Assembly: GCF_023634655.1 (NCBI RefSeq) | Contig: NZ_JAMKMS010000030.1 | Location: forward strand, 1-38,500 | DNA from: Vibrio methylphosphonaticus | Lineage (GTDB): Bacteria > Pseudomonadota > Gammaproteobacteria > Enterobacterales > Vibrionaceae | Length of the DNA: 38,500 nucleotides | Reading direction: 5' to 3' | Part shown: in pieces, positions 1 to 8,422 of the stretch | Layout: the number at the start of each line of letters is the position of its first letter | Numbering within the stretch: position 1 is the first letter of the stretch | Made by a program: the position numbers and the translations under genes | The notes under the pieces: model-generated | What the model was told of the DNA's origin: nothing | Databases searched by the model: none | Seen by the model: the letters and a program-made list of their open reading frames with translations, nothing else

Positions 1-143
1 TAATGGCTGTTTTCTTCCTCCACTTCATCCAAATCCATCTCAGTCTCAACCAAACCCGCAAACTCATCAGTATGCGCGGTACGAGCATCTAAACCTTCAA
101 GCAGCTCTTGCTCGGTAAAACTCTTCTTATCTATTCCTGTGGC
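1..143 (-). pseudogene. C-terminal remnant of a MazE-like antitoxin (partial)
   Basis: The open minus-strand frame from 143 to the window edge encodes about 47 residues, including FTEQELLEGLDARTAHTDEF. This resembles the C-terminal toxin-binding tail of MazE/PemI antitoxins (a leader of the type xTLEELLxGxTPExxHxE). A TGA at 144-146 closes the frame upstream. There is no ATG before the acidic tail, and I found no AbrB-type DNA-binding half in the other frames just upstream. The gene therefore looks 5'-truncated. A MazF-like toxin, if present, would lie to the left, outside the window. Assignment is from motif memory only; it could be another acidic protein. Confidence 0.35.
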
Positions 144-428
144 TCACCAGTAAGCGATTTAAATGGAAGTATAGCACTAATGTGGAATTTACTCGGAAGC
201 GAATGAGAAGCTCTCGGAGAGACTTTCCAGTATGTTCTAAAGTTGAAGAATAGAGTAGGAGAGGTGCGTAGTGATTTGAGTAGTGGTGAAAATGGGTCTA
301 AGATATTTGATAGAAAAACTACTGTATAAGTCCACCTTTCGTCCACCCTTAATCCACCTAAGCAAAGCTGGGATAAAGTGGGGAAGGGGAAAGTTGCTTA
401 TTTTCAGTGTATTGCGCGAGATTTACGA
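144..428. other. Non-coding stretch left of the rplY terminator
   Basis: No convincing gene is present. The open frames here have no recognisable family, poor ribosome sites and low-complexity translations. The stretch separates the antitoxin remnant from the hairpins after rplY and may be decayed accessory DNA. Confidence 0.4.
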
Positions 429-450
429 CGTTTTTGAGGGCTCAAAAACG
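429..450. repeat. Perfect 10-bp inverted repeat with 2-base centre
   Basis: CGTTTTTGAG at 429-438 is exactly repeated in reverse complement at 441-450, with only GG between. It sits two bases before the hairpin at 453-483. It may be part of a compound transcription end or a protein-binding dyad. No function is visible. Confidence 0.5.
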
Positions 451-452
451 GT

Positions 453-483
453 GAAACCCCGATGTTGGTAGCATCGGGGTTTC
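453..483. terminator. Hairpin terminator downstream of rplY
   Basis: A 12-bp perfect stem, GAAACCCCGATG (453-464) with CATCGGGGTTTC (472-483), has a 7-base loop. It lies about 90 bases past the rplY stop in the direction of rplY transcription. There is only a modest T-run on the minus strand after the stem (the TTTTT of the adjoining inverted repeat). Probably the rplY terminator, possibly used from both sides. Confidence 0.65.
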
Positions 484-571
484 GAATTTCTTTAGATTAC
501 TTAGTTGGTAAGACTGAGAATCTTTTATGCAAAAGGCTGGATTTAATCCAACTAATTCCTTGGTAGGGGAA

Positions 572-850
572 TTAGATGCGGATGAAGTCCATGTGCTCAA
601 CTTTTGGCTTGAACGCGTGACGTTGAACGTCTTGCGGCTTAACCTTAACTTCTGCGCCGTCAATCACTAGAGTGATTGCTTCGTAGAACTCAGGCTTGTC
701 CATTTGGTTGATTACTTCATCGTGCGCTAGCGCGATAGAAACTGGTGCTGCTTCACCACCGTAGATGATTGCTGGGAATTTGCCAGCGTGACGTAGGCGG
801 CGGCTCGCACCCTTACCTAGTTCAGTACGTACTACTGCTTCGAATTTCAT
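572..850 (-). CDS. rplY: 50S ribosomal protein L25
   Basis: L25 binds 5S rRNA in the large ribosomal subunit. The 92-residue product MKFEAVVRTELGKGASRRLR... matches the single-domain L25 of gammaproteobacteria (about 94 residues), not the longer CTC form. The ATG at 850 is chosen because GAGAG lies 8 bases upstream; the frame also extends to a TTG at 865, which would put the start on top of that ribosome site. It is a single-gene unit with about 170 bases of leader before the histidine kinase gene end, and a terminator at 453-483. The identification is secure. Confidence 0.95.
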   Translation of the reverse strand: MKFEAVVRTELGKGASRRLRHAGKFPAIIYGGEAAPVSIALAHDEVINQMDKPEFYEAITLVIDGAEVKVKPQDVQRHAFKPKVEHMDFIRI

Positions 851-1017
851 AGTATTTACTCTCAAATAGTAAAATTAATAAATATCGTTCTAATCTTAGC
901 GACCTAGTTAGAACATAGAACGCTTTGACGTATCGTAAGATACTCTCAAAACGAGCGCGGATACTAACATCCAATAGTCATCTGAGCAATAGTTTGAAGC
1001 TAAGATTAACTGATTTT

Positions 1018-2394
1018 TTAGTCCTTTACGGCTTGTAGGGTAAGGGTTGTTCGTAAACCACCCAATTTACTCGCAGATAGCACCAACTCTCCTCGGTAAC
1101 CATGTGCCATCTCGCTAACAATGTTAAGCCCCAAACCGGTACCGGGTGTAGTTTCATCCAAGCGAACCCCGCGTTTAATGACACTTCGACACTGTTCTTC
1201 TGGGATGCCAACGCCGTCATCTTCGATGATAATCTGAACTATGTTGTCGCTTAGTGTGGTTGAATGGACTCGAATGAGGCTATTTCCCCACTTGTAAGCA
1301 TTTTCTATTAAGTTACCCAGCATTTCGTCTAAGTCGGTCTTTTCTACAGAAACATACAGCTCGGTTTCAAGCTCATTGATGAGTATGATTTCGCGTTCGG
1401 CATAGACCTTATCGAACGCCAGAGAAATCGCATCAACACGTTCGCTTGGGTTTGATTTGACTGACAGGATGTTCATTGCGCCGGCCATACGAGCACGGCC
1501 TAAGTGATAATCTATCTGAGATTGAATTTGCAGCAAAGCAGGGGCGAGTCTATTACGGTCTTCTTCACTTAAGTTTGCTTGTTCATTCTTAAGGATAGAA
1601 AGCGGTGTCTTTAGCGCGTGTGATAGATTACCAGCATGGTTACGGGCTCGAGTAAGCAGCTCCTGATAATGAAAAATGAGCGCATTTAGATCGTTCACTA
1701 GGGGAGAGATTTCTTTTGGGTACTGTTCATCTAAAGATTGGCGATCGCCACTTCTTAGCATCTTCAGTTCTTTTTGCATTTTAGTTAACGGCCGTAGAGA
1801 CCAACTGACTTGGGCAACGACCAGGCTAAGGATGCCAACGACCATAATACTTAATAACATCCAAACTTGATTAGTGAGCTTATGCAATGCTTTATTGATG
1901 GGTTCTTCATCCTGCGCGACCAATATTGTGACGCCGTCACTAACACCAGGAAGGAAAACCGTACGTTTAATGGTGACGAGTTTTTCGTCTTTGGCGCCGT
2001 AGAATAAAGAAGTATGAGGGCGTTTTTTTTCTGATATGTTTTGATCCCAAAGCGAGCGAGAACGCAATGTGTTGGATTCTGTGGTGATACGCCAGTACAG
2101 ACCGCTATAGGGCTGATTGAAACGCGGATCGGAGAGGCGAGTCGCTAACACTAGATCGCCTTGTTTGTTTGTTTCAAGGTTGGCGGCTATTTCGTCCATG
2201 GAGCGACCTAACTGAGTCTCCAAATCTTGAATCAAGTAATCTCTTACTAAACCGGGAATCATGATGCCCGCTGCAATAGTCATGACAGATAGCCACAAGG
2301 TCGCAGCGAGTAACAAACGGGTTTTTAAGCTGAGTTTTTTAAACCCAGCTTTAATTGCCGAAGTGCGGATCGCTGATGCGTCTTGGTTAGGCAT
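1018..2394 (-). CDS. Sensor histidine kinase, PhoQ/QseC-like
   Basis: Membrane sensor kinase of 458 residues. There is a transmembrane segment at about 28-50, a periplasmic sensor of about 125 residues, a second transmembrane segment at about 176-197, then a linker, and a HisKA box with phosphoacceptor His259 in NLSHALKTPLS, a form typical of PhoQ-like kinases. An N-box (GNLIENAYKW) and G-boxes (EDDGVGIP, GTGLGLNIV) complete the ATPase domain. The start overlaps the response-regulator end by 8 bases, so the two are translationally coupled. The partner is the regulator at 2387-3043, and the PepSY protein ahead of both probably feeds the same signal. The signal itself is not evident. I recall an equivalent pair beside rplY in V. 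cholerae, where such kinases affect envelope or lipid A functions; this is unverified here. Confidence 0.9.
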   Translation of the reverse strand: MPNQDASAIRTSAIKAGFKKLSLKTRLLLAATLWLSVMTIAAGIMIPGLVRDYLIQDLETQLGRSMDEIAANLETNKQGDLVLATRLSDPRFNQPYSGLYWRITTESNTLRSRSLWDQNISEKKRPHTSLFYGAKDEKLVTIKRTVFLPGVSDGVTILVAQDEEPINKALHKLTNQVWMLLSIMVVGILSLVVAQVSWSLRPLTKMQKELKMLRSGDRQSLDEQYPKEISPLVNDLNALIFHYQELLTRARNHAGNLSHALKTPLSILKNEQANLSEEDRNRLAPALLQIQSQIDYHLGRARMAGAMNILSVKSNPSERVDAISLAFDKVYAEREIILINELETELYVSVEKTDLDEMLGNLIENAYKWGNSLIRVHSTTLSDNIVQIIIEDDGVGIPEEQCRSVIKRGVRLDETTPGTGLGLNIVSEMAHGYRGELVLSASKLGGLRTTLTLQAVKD

Positions 2395-3043
2395 TCAATT
2401 GGTACCCTAAGCCTCGCACCGTTTTAATGATTTTTGGTGATATCTTTTTACGAATTCGTCCGATGAAGACTTCAACCGTATTGGAATCGCGGTCAAAGTC
2501 TTGTTTGTAAATGTGCTCGACAAGTTCTGTTCTTGAGATAACTTTCTCTGCGTTATGCATGAAATACGCAACGACCTTATATTCTAGCGCCGTTAAGCTG
2601 ACCGCTTGACCTTGCCACATGACTTTAGACGAGCGAGTATCTAGGCTAAGGTCACCAATTTGCATGACGGGTGAGGCATTTCCAGAAGCTCGACGCAATT
2701 GAGCACGAATACGGGCGATCAGCTCCACCATTTCGAATGGTTTGGTTAGATAGTCATCGGCGCCAGCGTTTAGGCCTTCAACACGTTGGCTCAACGTATC
2801 TCGGGCACTAAGAATAACGACAGGCGTGTTGATGTTTTCGTCTCGGATGCCTTTAAGAACGGTGAGTCCATCAATCTTGGGTAGACCTAGATCCAGAACG
2901 ATAGCATCCCATTCTTCTGATGTTGCACGATATAAAGCATCAATGCCATCTTGTGAGAGTTCCGGTACCCACCCCGCACTTTCTAGCGTACTGAGAATTT
3001 GCTCACCCAATTTTGGGTCATCTTCGACTACGAGAATTTTCAT
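2387..3043 (-). CDS. OmpR/PhoP-family response regulator
   Basis: DNA-binding response regulator of 218 residues. The receiver domain (1-115) has the acidic pair E7-D8-D9, phospho-acceptor Asp51 in VLDLGLP, Ser79 and Lys101 in LTKPF. A winged-helix output domain follows (about 125-218), with the ending typical of the family, RVRGLGY-type (KTVRGLGYQLNA). ATG at 3043 is preceded by AAGAGA at a suitable distance. It lies 28 bases after the PepSY gene and overlaps the kinase start. It is the cognate regulator of the kinase that follows; targets cannot be read from the window. Confidence 0.92.
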   Translation of the reverse strand: MKILVVEDDPKLGEQILSTLESAGWVPELSQDGIDALYRATSEEWDAIVLDLGLPKIDGLTVLKGIRDENINTPVVILSARDTLSQRVEGLNAGADDYLTKPFEMVELIARIRAQLRRASGNASPVMQIGDLSLDTRSSKVMWQGQAVSLTALEYKVVAYFMHNAEKVISRTELVEHIYKQDFDRDSNTVEVFIGRIRKKISPKIIKTVRGLGYQLNA

Positions 3044-3071
3044 TAGTATGGTCTCTTAAAGGTGTCTCTTA

Positions 3072-3494
3072 TTATTTTTTGATGACTTGTTGAAGGTTAT
3101 GGCCTTTTATTTCCATTAACTCAAGCGTCGTCGCGTTATATTCGACTCTGATAATATCTTGATTATGCATCAATTTTAGTTCATAAACCCATTCATCGTC
3201 GTCTTCTTCTAGCTCTACTTTGATCACTCGACCATTAAGATCGTTTTCTACGGTCGCGAATAATTCGGAAAAGGGTCTGATCAGTCCGTTTTGCACCGCG
3301 TTAAATACTTCTTCTTGGTCTTCATCAAACTCGATATGTGCGCCGCCGGTTTCAACGTCTTGCACCAACTCATGACCATTAGGTGAATCTGACAAAAATG
3401 CAGCATGAGAGGTAATAGAAACCATCCAAAGTAAAGAAAGCGCGAATACAGGCAATAAAGATGTCGAAAATCGTCGATTTCGTTGAACGTGCAT
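3072..3494 (-). CDS. Exported PepSY-domain protein
   Basis: A 140-residue protein with a signal peptide (basic MHVQRNRRF, hydrophobic core to about residue 29, cleavage near SHA-AFL). It has an acidic middle and a C-terminal PepSY-like segment (YELKLMHNQDIIRVEYNATT, then LELMEIKGH). PepSY domains are small periplasmic modules often found beside two-component systems. ATG at 3494 is preferred, with AGGTGAGAG just before it; a GTG three codons earlier would cover the ribosome site. It is the first gene of the operon with the regulator and kinase, which suggests a periplasmic accessory or target of the signalling pathway. That role is inferred from position. Confidence 0.8.
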   Translation of the reverse strand: MHVQRNRRFSTSLLPVFALSLLWMVSITSHAAFLSDSPNGHELVQDVETGGAHIEFDEDQEEVFNAVQNGLIRPFSELFATVENDLNGRVIKVELEEDDDEWVYELKLMHNQDIIRVEYNATTLELMEIKGHNLQQVIKK

Positions 3495-3573
3495 GACTCT
3501 CACCTATGATTGGGGTTAATGGTTACTCTACCGTAAAGTATAGAGTTTTCAATATGAATAGAAGCTGAATGCG

Positions 3574-5310
3574 TTACTTCAATTCGTCGGAAAAAATCTT
3601 ATCGCGTAACTTCCAAAATCGACCACTCTTTCGTGCAATGATGAAGGTTGGTAGACGAAACCGATGTTGATTATTGACGATTTTTGTCGGTGATGTGGCA
3701 TCAAATTCGCGGTGTTTATCGGCGAGATGCGGTCGTACAAACTTAGCCAAAAACAACGCTTTTTGTTTTTTGGTATTCAGTGACCAGAATTCGCTCACTT
3801 GGGCATCGTTTTCGCCAATGTAGGCAATGCGTAGGCTGTTTTTACCCTTGTCATCTTTATGTACAGACAGCTGCATGTCGATGCATTCAAACACCAATGC
3901 ATCCTTAAGGCTAAGTGCTTCTTTTAGCTTTTTGTCTGGGTCAACGAGTGTGGCATCACATTCATGACAAATTCGGGCTGCAATGTCGTTGTCAGCGCCA
4001 CATTCATTGCAATATTTCGCTCTAAAGCGATAGTTGCAGTGCTCGCGTTCTTTGGTTTCTTCATCGGTGAAGTAGCCTTGGCATTTACGGCCAAAATGCT
4101 CAAGCAAGAAGCCGTTAGCATCCAATTTCCCCCAAAAGTTGTTGTTAAACCCGCAGGCAGGGCAGGGAATGGTAATGATCTCAGAATCGCTATCGGGTTT
4201 AGGATTGCCAATTTCTGGTTGATATAAGTCGTAGGTATTGCCGGCATAATCTAAAACTAAACACTCGGTTTTTCCTTCTGAGAGGCGAAGCCCACGGCCA
4301 ACAATTTGTTGATATAATCCGACAGATTCAGTTGGCCTTAGAATGGCGATGAGATCAACGTGGGGGGCATCGAAGCCTGTTGTCAGAACGGAGACATTCA
4401 CCAAATACTTAAGTCGTTTTTCCTTAAAGTCGTTGATGATGCTATCTCGCTCAGGAGTTGGTGTATCACCAATGACAATTTGACTGCATTGCGCTGGCAG
4501 AAGCGATAGGATTTCTTGGGCATGACGAACGGTAGCGGCAAAAATCATGATGCCTTGTTTATCTTCACTGTAACGAATAATTTGTTCGATAATCTGTGGC
4601 GTCGCGCGTTTAGACTGCTCGATAACTAAATCGAGCTCCGATTCTTTGTATTTCCCCATACTGGTTGGCTTAAGTTGTGAGAAATCATAACTTAACACCG
4701 GCGCGTCAATAAGTTTAGCCGGCGTTAAAAACCCTTCATCAAGCAAGTACTGAATAGGAAGTTCGAAGATACAATCTTTAAAGAAGCGTGGTTCATCGCT
4801 ACGCACTAAGCCTTTGGTATGGTATTGATAAATCCAACCCACGCCAAGCCGATAGGGGGTAGCGGTAAGCCCCAAAATTTTGATGCCCGGATTAATGTCA
4901 CTTAAATGCGTAATTACTTTTTGGTAACTGGAAGTTTTCACCTCGGGTACACGGTGGCATTCATCAATGACCAGTAGCGAGAACTGATTGGCAAAGTGCT
5001 CAAGATTGCGCACCACAGATTGTACGGAAGCAAAGACAACTTGCTCTGAGGTTTCTTTCCGTCCTAATCCGGCGGAAAAAATAGAACCGGTGAGTCCATA
5101 GCCTTCATATTTCGCGTGATTTTGTTCAACCAGCTCTTTGACGTGCGCCAGTACCAAAACACGCCCACGAGCCAGTCGAGCTAAATCGGCGATAACGAGG
5201 CTTTTTCCGGCTCCTGTGGGTAAGACAATGACCGCTGGCGTGTCGTTTTTGCGAAAATAGTGCACAACTGCCTTCACGGAGTCGGCTTGATATGGACGAA
5301 GTGTGTACAT
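3574..5310 (-). CDS. radD: RadD-like superfamily 2 DNA repair helicase (YejH)
   Basis: An ATP-dependent helicase-like protein of 578 residues; E. coli RadD, needed for double-strand-break repair and recombination, has about 586. Visible features are the Q-like start LRPYQ, Walker A PTGAGKS at 31-37, DECH at 116-119, motif III TATPYR, and motif VI QIVGRGLRL in the second RecA-like lobe. The C-terminal half has cysteine pairs CPAC...CNECG...CHEC, consistent with the zinc-finger region of RadD. The ATG at 5310 begins the conserved MYTLRPYQ; the frame extends further upstream without homology. It is divergent from rsuA, sharing a 71-base gap. Confidence 0.9.
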   Translation of the reverse strand: MYTLRPYQADSVKAVVHYFRKNDTPAVIVLPTGAGKSLVIADLARLARGRVLVLAHVKELVEQNHAKYEGYGLTGSIFSAGLGRKETSEQVVFASVQSVVRNLEHFANQFSLLVIDECHRVPEVKTSSYQKVITHLSDINPGIKILGLTATPYRLGVGWIYQYHTKGLVRSDEPRFFKDCIFELPIQYLLDEGFLTPAKLIDAPVLSYDFSQLKPTSMGKYKESELDLVIEQSKRATPQIIEQIIRYSEDKQGIMIFAATVRHAQEILSLLPAQCSQIVIGDTPTPERDSIINDFKEKRLKYLVNVSVLTTGFDAPHVDLIAILRPTESVGLYQQIVGRGLRLSEGKTECLVLDYAGNTYDLYQPEIGNPKPDSDSEIITIPCPACGFNNNFWGKLDANGFLLEHFGRKCQGYFTDEETKEREHCNYRFRAKYCNECGADNDIAARICHECDATLVDPDKKLKEALSLKDALVFECIDMQLSVHKDDKGKNSLRIAYIGENDAQVSEFWSLNTKKQKALFLAKFVRPHLADKHREFDATSPTKIVNNQHRFRLPTFIIARKSGRFWKLRDKIFSDELK

Positions 5311-5348
5311 ATGAGTGACTTTGACTCTACATCTGGATGAAAAGTCCA

Positions 5349-5354
5349 TATAAT
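5349..5354 (+). promoter_or_regulatory. Candidate -10 element in the radD/rsuA divergent gap
   Basis: A perfect TATAAT lies 28 bases before the rsuA ATG. A TTGACT at 5321-5326 is the nearest -35-like hexamer, but the 22-base spacer is too long, so the call is weak. The reverse strand of the same stretch reads ATTATA, so a radD promoter may overlap. Confidence 0.35.
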
Positions 5355-5381
5355 AGCGAACTTAATCAGATTGAGGTATTC

Positions 5382-6080
5382 ATGCGTTTAGATAAATTTT
5401 TGTGTGATTCGCTAGGTGTCACCCGTAGAGAAGCAACTATCCTTTTACGAAAAGGGGAAGTCACGGTTAACGGCGAAATCAAAAAGAGTGGTTCCGTTAA
5501 GGTGAGTGAGCAGTGCTGCGTAGAATGGCAAGAGCGCGAAATTACGGTTAAAGGCCCTCGTTACATCATGCTTTACAAGCCGGAAGGGTTTGTATGTTCT
5601 CATGAAGATGGATCTAATCAAACGGCGTTTGAGCTGCTTGATGAAATTAAAATGGACGCGCTACATTTCGCGGGGCGTTTAGACGTGGATACCACCGGTC
5701 TTGTTCTCATTACAGATGACGGTCAATGGTCACATAGAATCACGTCACCAAAACACAAATGCGAAAAAACGTATCGTGTGTGGCTTTATGAGCCAGTTGA
5801 AGACGATTACGTCGAGAAGTTTAAAGAGGGCATTCAGCTTCGCAGTGAAAAAGGCTTAACGTTACCTGCTCATCTAGAAGTGAGAGCGGAGAAAGAAGTG
5901 CTGCTCACCATTCACGAAGGTAAATATCATCAAGTGAAGCGTATGTTCGCCGCGCTTGGAAATAAAGTAGAAGCATTGCACCGCGAACGAATCGGTGAAA
6001 TTGAGTTGGATGAAGAGTTAGAGCTTGGTGAATACCGTTACTTAACTCAAGAAGAAGTCGACTCAATCTGGAAAAAATAA
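5382..6080 (+). CDS. rsuA: 16S rRNA pseudouridine(516) synthase RsuA
   Basis: RsuA makes pseudouridine 516 in 16S rRNA during small-subunit assembly. The product is 232 residues, as in E. coli (231). An S4 RNA-binding domain occupies about 1-48 (MRLDKFLCDSLGVTRREA), and the catalytic motif GRLDVDTTGL is at 98-107 with the nucleophile at Asp101. The C-terminal KYHQVKRMF motif is also present. ATG at 5382 is chosen because TTGAGG stands just upstream and the conserved protein begins here; 15 further upstream codons have no homology. It is divergent from radD. Confidence 0.93.
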   Translation: MRLDKFLCDSLGVTRREATILLRKGEVTVNGEIKKSGSVKVSEQCCVEWQEREITVKGPRYIMLYKPEGFVCSHEDGSNQTAFELLDEIKMDALHFAGRLDVDTTGLVLITDDGQWSHRITSPKHKCEKTYRVWLYEPVEDDYVEKFKEGIQLRSEKGLTLPAHLEVRAEKEVLLTIHEGKYHQVKRMFAALGNKVEALHRERIGEIELDEELELGEYRYLTQEEVDSIWKK

Positions 6081-6138
6081 CAAACGATAATGTGTTGTTG
6101 CTGCAGTGAATTCGTCCTTCCTATCATTGCAGCGTTGG

Positions 6139-6178
6139 TAATAAGTGTTATGCCTTACCATGAGCATGGCACTTATTA
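6139..6178 (+). terminator. Candidate hairpin after rsuA
   Basis: AATAAGTGTTATGC (6140-6153) pairs with GCATGGCACTTATT (6164-6177) through 12 Watson-Crick pairs and two U-G pairs in RNA, with a 10-base loop. A T-rich tail (ATATTGTT) follows but no clean T-run. This is the only structured feature in the 274-base gap before bcr. A 55-codon frame at 6160-6327 with a lipobox-like start overlaps it but lacks a ribosome site. Confidence 0.4.
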
Positions 6179-6354
6179 TATTGTTAATATCTGCATGTAA
6201 TGACTTGCTGCTACCAACGAGTAACCCCTTAGCATTAAGGGAAACCGCTATAACAGATAAGAACAAATGGTTAGCTCAGTTCGGAGTGATTGAGTTGTTA
6301 AGTGTATTTGACGGCAAGGAATGCTGAAAAATAGCACCATAACCTAGGATCTAT

Positions 6355-7560
6355 ATGAGTTCTGAATCAAGACCGCGTCCCGACGTCCCTCAATTAGGCT
6401 TATTGTTGTTTATAGTGTTGGGCGCAATAGGAGCGTTGACGCCTCTTGCTATCGATATGTACCTGCCAGCGATGCCCGCTATTGCCAAAGATTTTGGCGT
6501 TAATGCCGGGGCCGTACAAATTACGCTCACAGTATATACGGCTGGTTTTGCGCTAGGGCAGCTTTTACATGGCCCGCTCGCGGACAGTTTTGGTCGCAGA
6601 CCGATTCTCCTGTTTGGGGTGTTCTTTTTTGGTATCGCTTCCGCAGTGAGTGCGACAACGACGAGCATCGAGTCACTAACACTAGTGCGAACCGCGCAAG
6701 GTTTTGCTGGTGCCGCGGCTGCCGTTATTATTCAAGCCATTGTGAGAGACATGTTCGACAAAGAAGACTTTGCTCGCACCATGTCATTTGTCACGTTGGT
6801 GATCACCTTAGCGCCGTTAGTCGCGCCAATGATAGGTGGACATTTAGCGATTTGGTTTGGTTGGCGCTCGATCTTTTGGTTGCTGACGGCATTCTCTGTC
6901 GTCGTTATTGCGGCGGTACTATGGAAAATTCCAGAAACGTTGGCGCCGGAAAACCGTCAACCGCTGCGGCTTAGGACCACCCTAAAGAACTATGCCCGCT
7001 TATGTAAAAACCCAGTCGCGATGGGGTTAATGTTTTCTGGTGCATTTTCATTTGCTGGTATGTTTGCATTTTTAACCGCAGGCTCCTTCGTTTATATCGA
7101 TATCTATGGAGTGTCGCCAGATCAATTTGGTTATTTGTTTGGTTTGAACATCGTGACGATGATCATTATGACGAGCATAAATGGTCGCTTAGTTAAAAAA
7201 GTCGGTCTCCATGGCATGCTCCGGTTTGGTTTAAGCGTGCAGCTTTTTGCTGGGCTAGGGCTGTTAGCAAGTGGCTTTTTGGATTTAGGTATTTGGGGAA
7301 TCGTGCCATTTGTGATGCTATTTATTGGGACGTTGTCTACGATTGGTAGTAACTCGATGGGATTGTTGCTTAGTGGTTATCCCACTATGGCAGGTACCGC
7401 TTCTTCTCTTGCGGGGACGTTGAGATTTGGCACTGGTTCGGTGGTAGGCGCAATCGTTGCGACGCTCCCAGCAGGAACAGTTTGGCCAATGATTGTATTA
7501 ATGACCATTTGTTCGGTATTATCCGCCGGCTTATATTGGACACTAGGAAAAAAAGCATAA
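6355..7560 (+). CDS. bcr: Bcr/CflA-family multidrug exporter (MFS)
   Basis: Inner-membrane proton/drug antiporter of the DHA1 family, 401 residues with about 12 hydrophobic segments. Seen directly: the first helix LGAIGALTPLAIDMYLPAMP (typical of Bcr/CflA), MFS motif A in LADSFGRRPILL, and the antiporter motif C-like APLVAPMIGGH in helix 5. AGGA stands 5-6 bases before the ATG. The stop codon overlaps the start of the next gene (TAATG), so the two are translationally coupled. Homologues export bicyclomycin, sulphonamides or chloramphenicol; substrates here are unknown. Confidence 0.88.
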   Translation: MSSESRPRPDVPQLGLLLFIVLGAIGALTPLAIDMYLPAMPAIAKDFGVNAGAVQITLTVYTAGFALGQLLHGPLADSFGRRPILLFGVFFFGIASAVSATTTSIESLTLVRTAQGFAGAAAAVIIQAIVRDMFDKEDFARTMSFVTLVITLAPLVAPMIGGHLAIWFGWRSIFWLLTAFSVVVIAAVLWKIPETLAPENRQPLRLRTTLKNYARLCKNPVAMGLMFSGAFSFAGMFAFLTAGSFVYIDIYGVSPDQFGYLFGLNIVTMIIMTSINGRLVKKVGLHGMLRFGLSVQLFAGLGLLASGFLDLGIWGIVPFVMLFIGTLSTIGSNSMGLLLSGYPTMAGTASSLAGTLRFGTGSVVGAIVATLPAGTVWPMIVLMTICSVLSAGLYWTLGKKA

Positions 7561-8216
7561 TGTCTGAGTATTATTCAGAAATTCAAAACGTGGTAAACAG
7601 TGCTCTTGAAGAACTTAATCAAGGACATCAAAGTGGCAAGGTGATTGATTCACCAACTTCAAATAACCTTTTTTTACTACGTTGGGTGACGAAAAGTATT
7701 AAATCGCAGCGTTTTCATAAGGTAGTGGCTCCCGATATCATTCGATGGCAAAAAATGGGACGCTCTAAAGGCAATGATGCCATGTTAGAGTCGACATTCC
7801 GTCGTATTGCAGCCTATTACAACGAATTCTTTGGCGCGGAAACTAAAGTCGTTACCGATGCGATGATCGAAGCGTTCCTAGAGCAAATGGAACAGGCCGA
7901 TTGGGGCGTCACCACATCAGAAATCCTGACGGATGGCAGTAAGGTGCAATTCTTTACCGACGGTCAAAACTCGTTTGCTTTGTGCGCCAATCAGTGCGAT
8001 GACTGCTTTGATGGTGAGAAACTCGTCAAACCGATGAGCTGGTTTGTTCGTGGGAATCATGCCGAGTTTATTACTAAAGCGTATGAAGCGGGCTTTATGC
8101 TGCACAAACGTACCGATTACAAATCCAAGGTTAAGTACCATGGTGAATACTTAGTGTATCCAATGAACCAAGGCCCTCAATTAGTTGAGATCCCGCTGTC
8201 TTTTATCGCTAAATAA
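7560..8216 (+). CDS. DUF2913-like protein of unknown function
   Basis: A soluble 218-residue protein with no signal peptide or membrane helix. It begins MSEYYSEIQNVVNSALEELN and has a helical N-terminal half and a cysteine pair CDDC at about 143-146. It starts within the stop codon of bcr (TAATG), so it is co-translated with the exporter. I believe it is the DUF2913 family found next to bcr in vibrios, but this is from memory. The coupling hints at a function linked to the exporter or simply an old operon. Confidence 0.8.
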   Translation: MSEYYSEIQNVVNSALEELNQGHQSGKVIDSPTSNNLFLLRWVTKSIKSQRFHKVVAPDIIRWQKMGRSKGNDAMLESTFRRIAAYYNEFFGAETKVVTDAMIEAFLEQMEQADWGVTTSEILTDGSKVQFFTDGQNSFALCANQCDDCFDGEKLVKPMSWFVRGNHAEFITKAYEAGFMLHKRTDYKSKVKYHGEYLVYPMNQGPQLVEIPLSFIAK

Positions 8217-8246
8217 TGCGCTTAGAATACCAGTAGAATTGGACAC

Positions 8247-8324
8247 CATATCGTTCAAATATAGCGATACACCATAGCTAGCCAACATAGCTATCCACCA
8301 TCGATATACCACATAGCGATACAA
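8247..8324. repeat. Degenerate 13-bp tandem repeat, six copies
   Basis: Starting at 8247, 8260, 8273, 8286, 8299 and 8312, six consecutive 13-base blocks resemble CATAGCKATMCAM (for example CATAGCTATCCAC, CATAGCGATACAA). The first and fifth are the most diverged. The array is 31 bases past the DUF2913 stop and before the terminator at 8365. It is non-coding in all frames examined. Function unknown; it looks like a decayed minisatellite. Confidence 0.65.
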
Positions 8325-8364
8325 CACGGTTAATTCGGCGCTCTCACGCCACTCTGCTGTGAAT

Positions 8365-8398
8365 AACAAAGGCCTAGCGGTTTCGCTAGGCCTTTGTT
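8365..8398. terminator. Strong hairpin terminator after the bcr-DUF2913 unit
   Basis: ACAAAGGCCTAGCG pairs with CGCTAGGCCTTTGT around a GTTT loop (8380-8383), giving about 15 base pairs. The arms are flanked by A and T runs, so it can act on either strand. It would end bcr-DUF2913 transcription and may also block read-through from the right. Confidence 0.8.
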
Positions 8399-8422
8399 GT
8401 ATATGGCGTCTGTATTATTGAT

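Noticed and set aside
283..471. A 62-codon plus-strand frame left of rplY
   Set aside because: No family resemblance, runs through the inverted repeat and terminator.
6160..6327. A 55-codon plus-strand frame with a lipobox-like start (LLISAC) between rsuA and bcr
   Set aside because: No ribosome site, and it overlaps the probable rsuA terminator hairpin; the sequence resembles no known lipoprotein.
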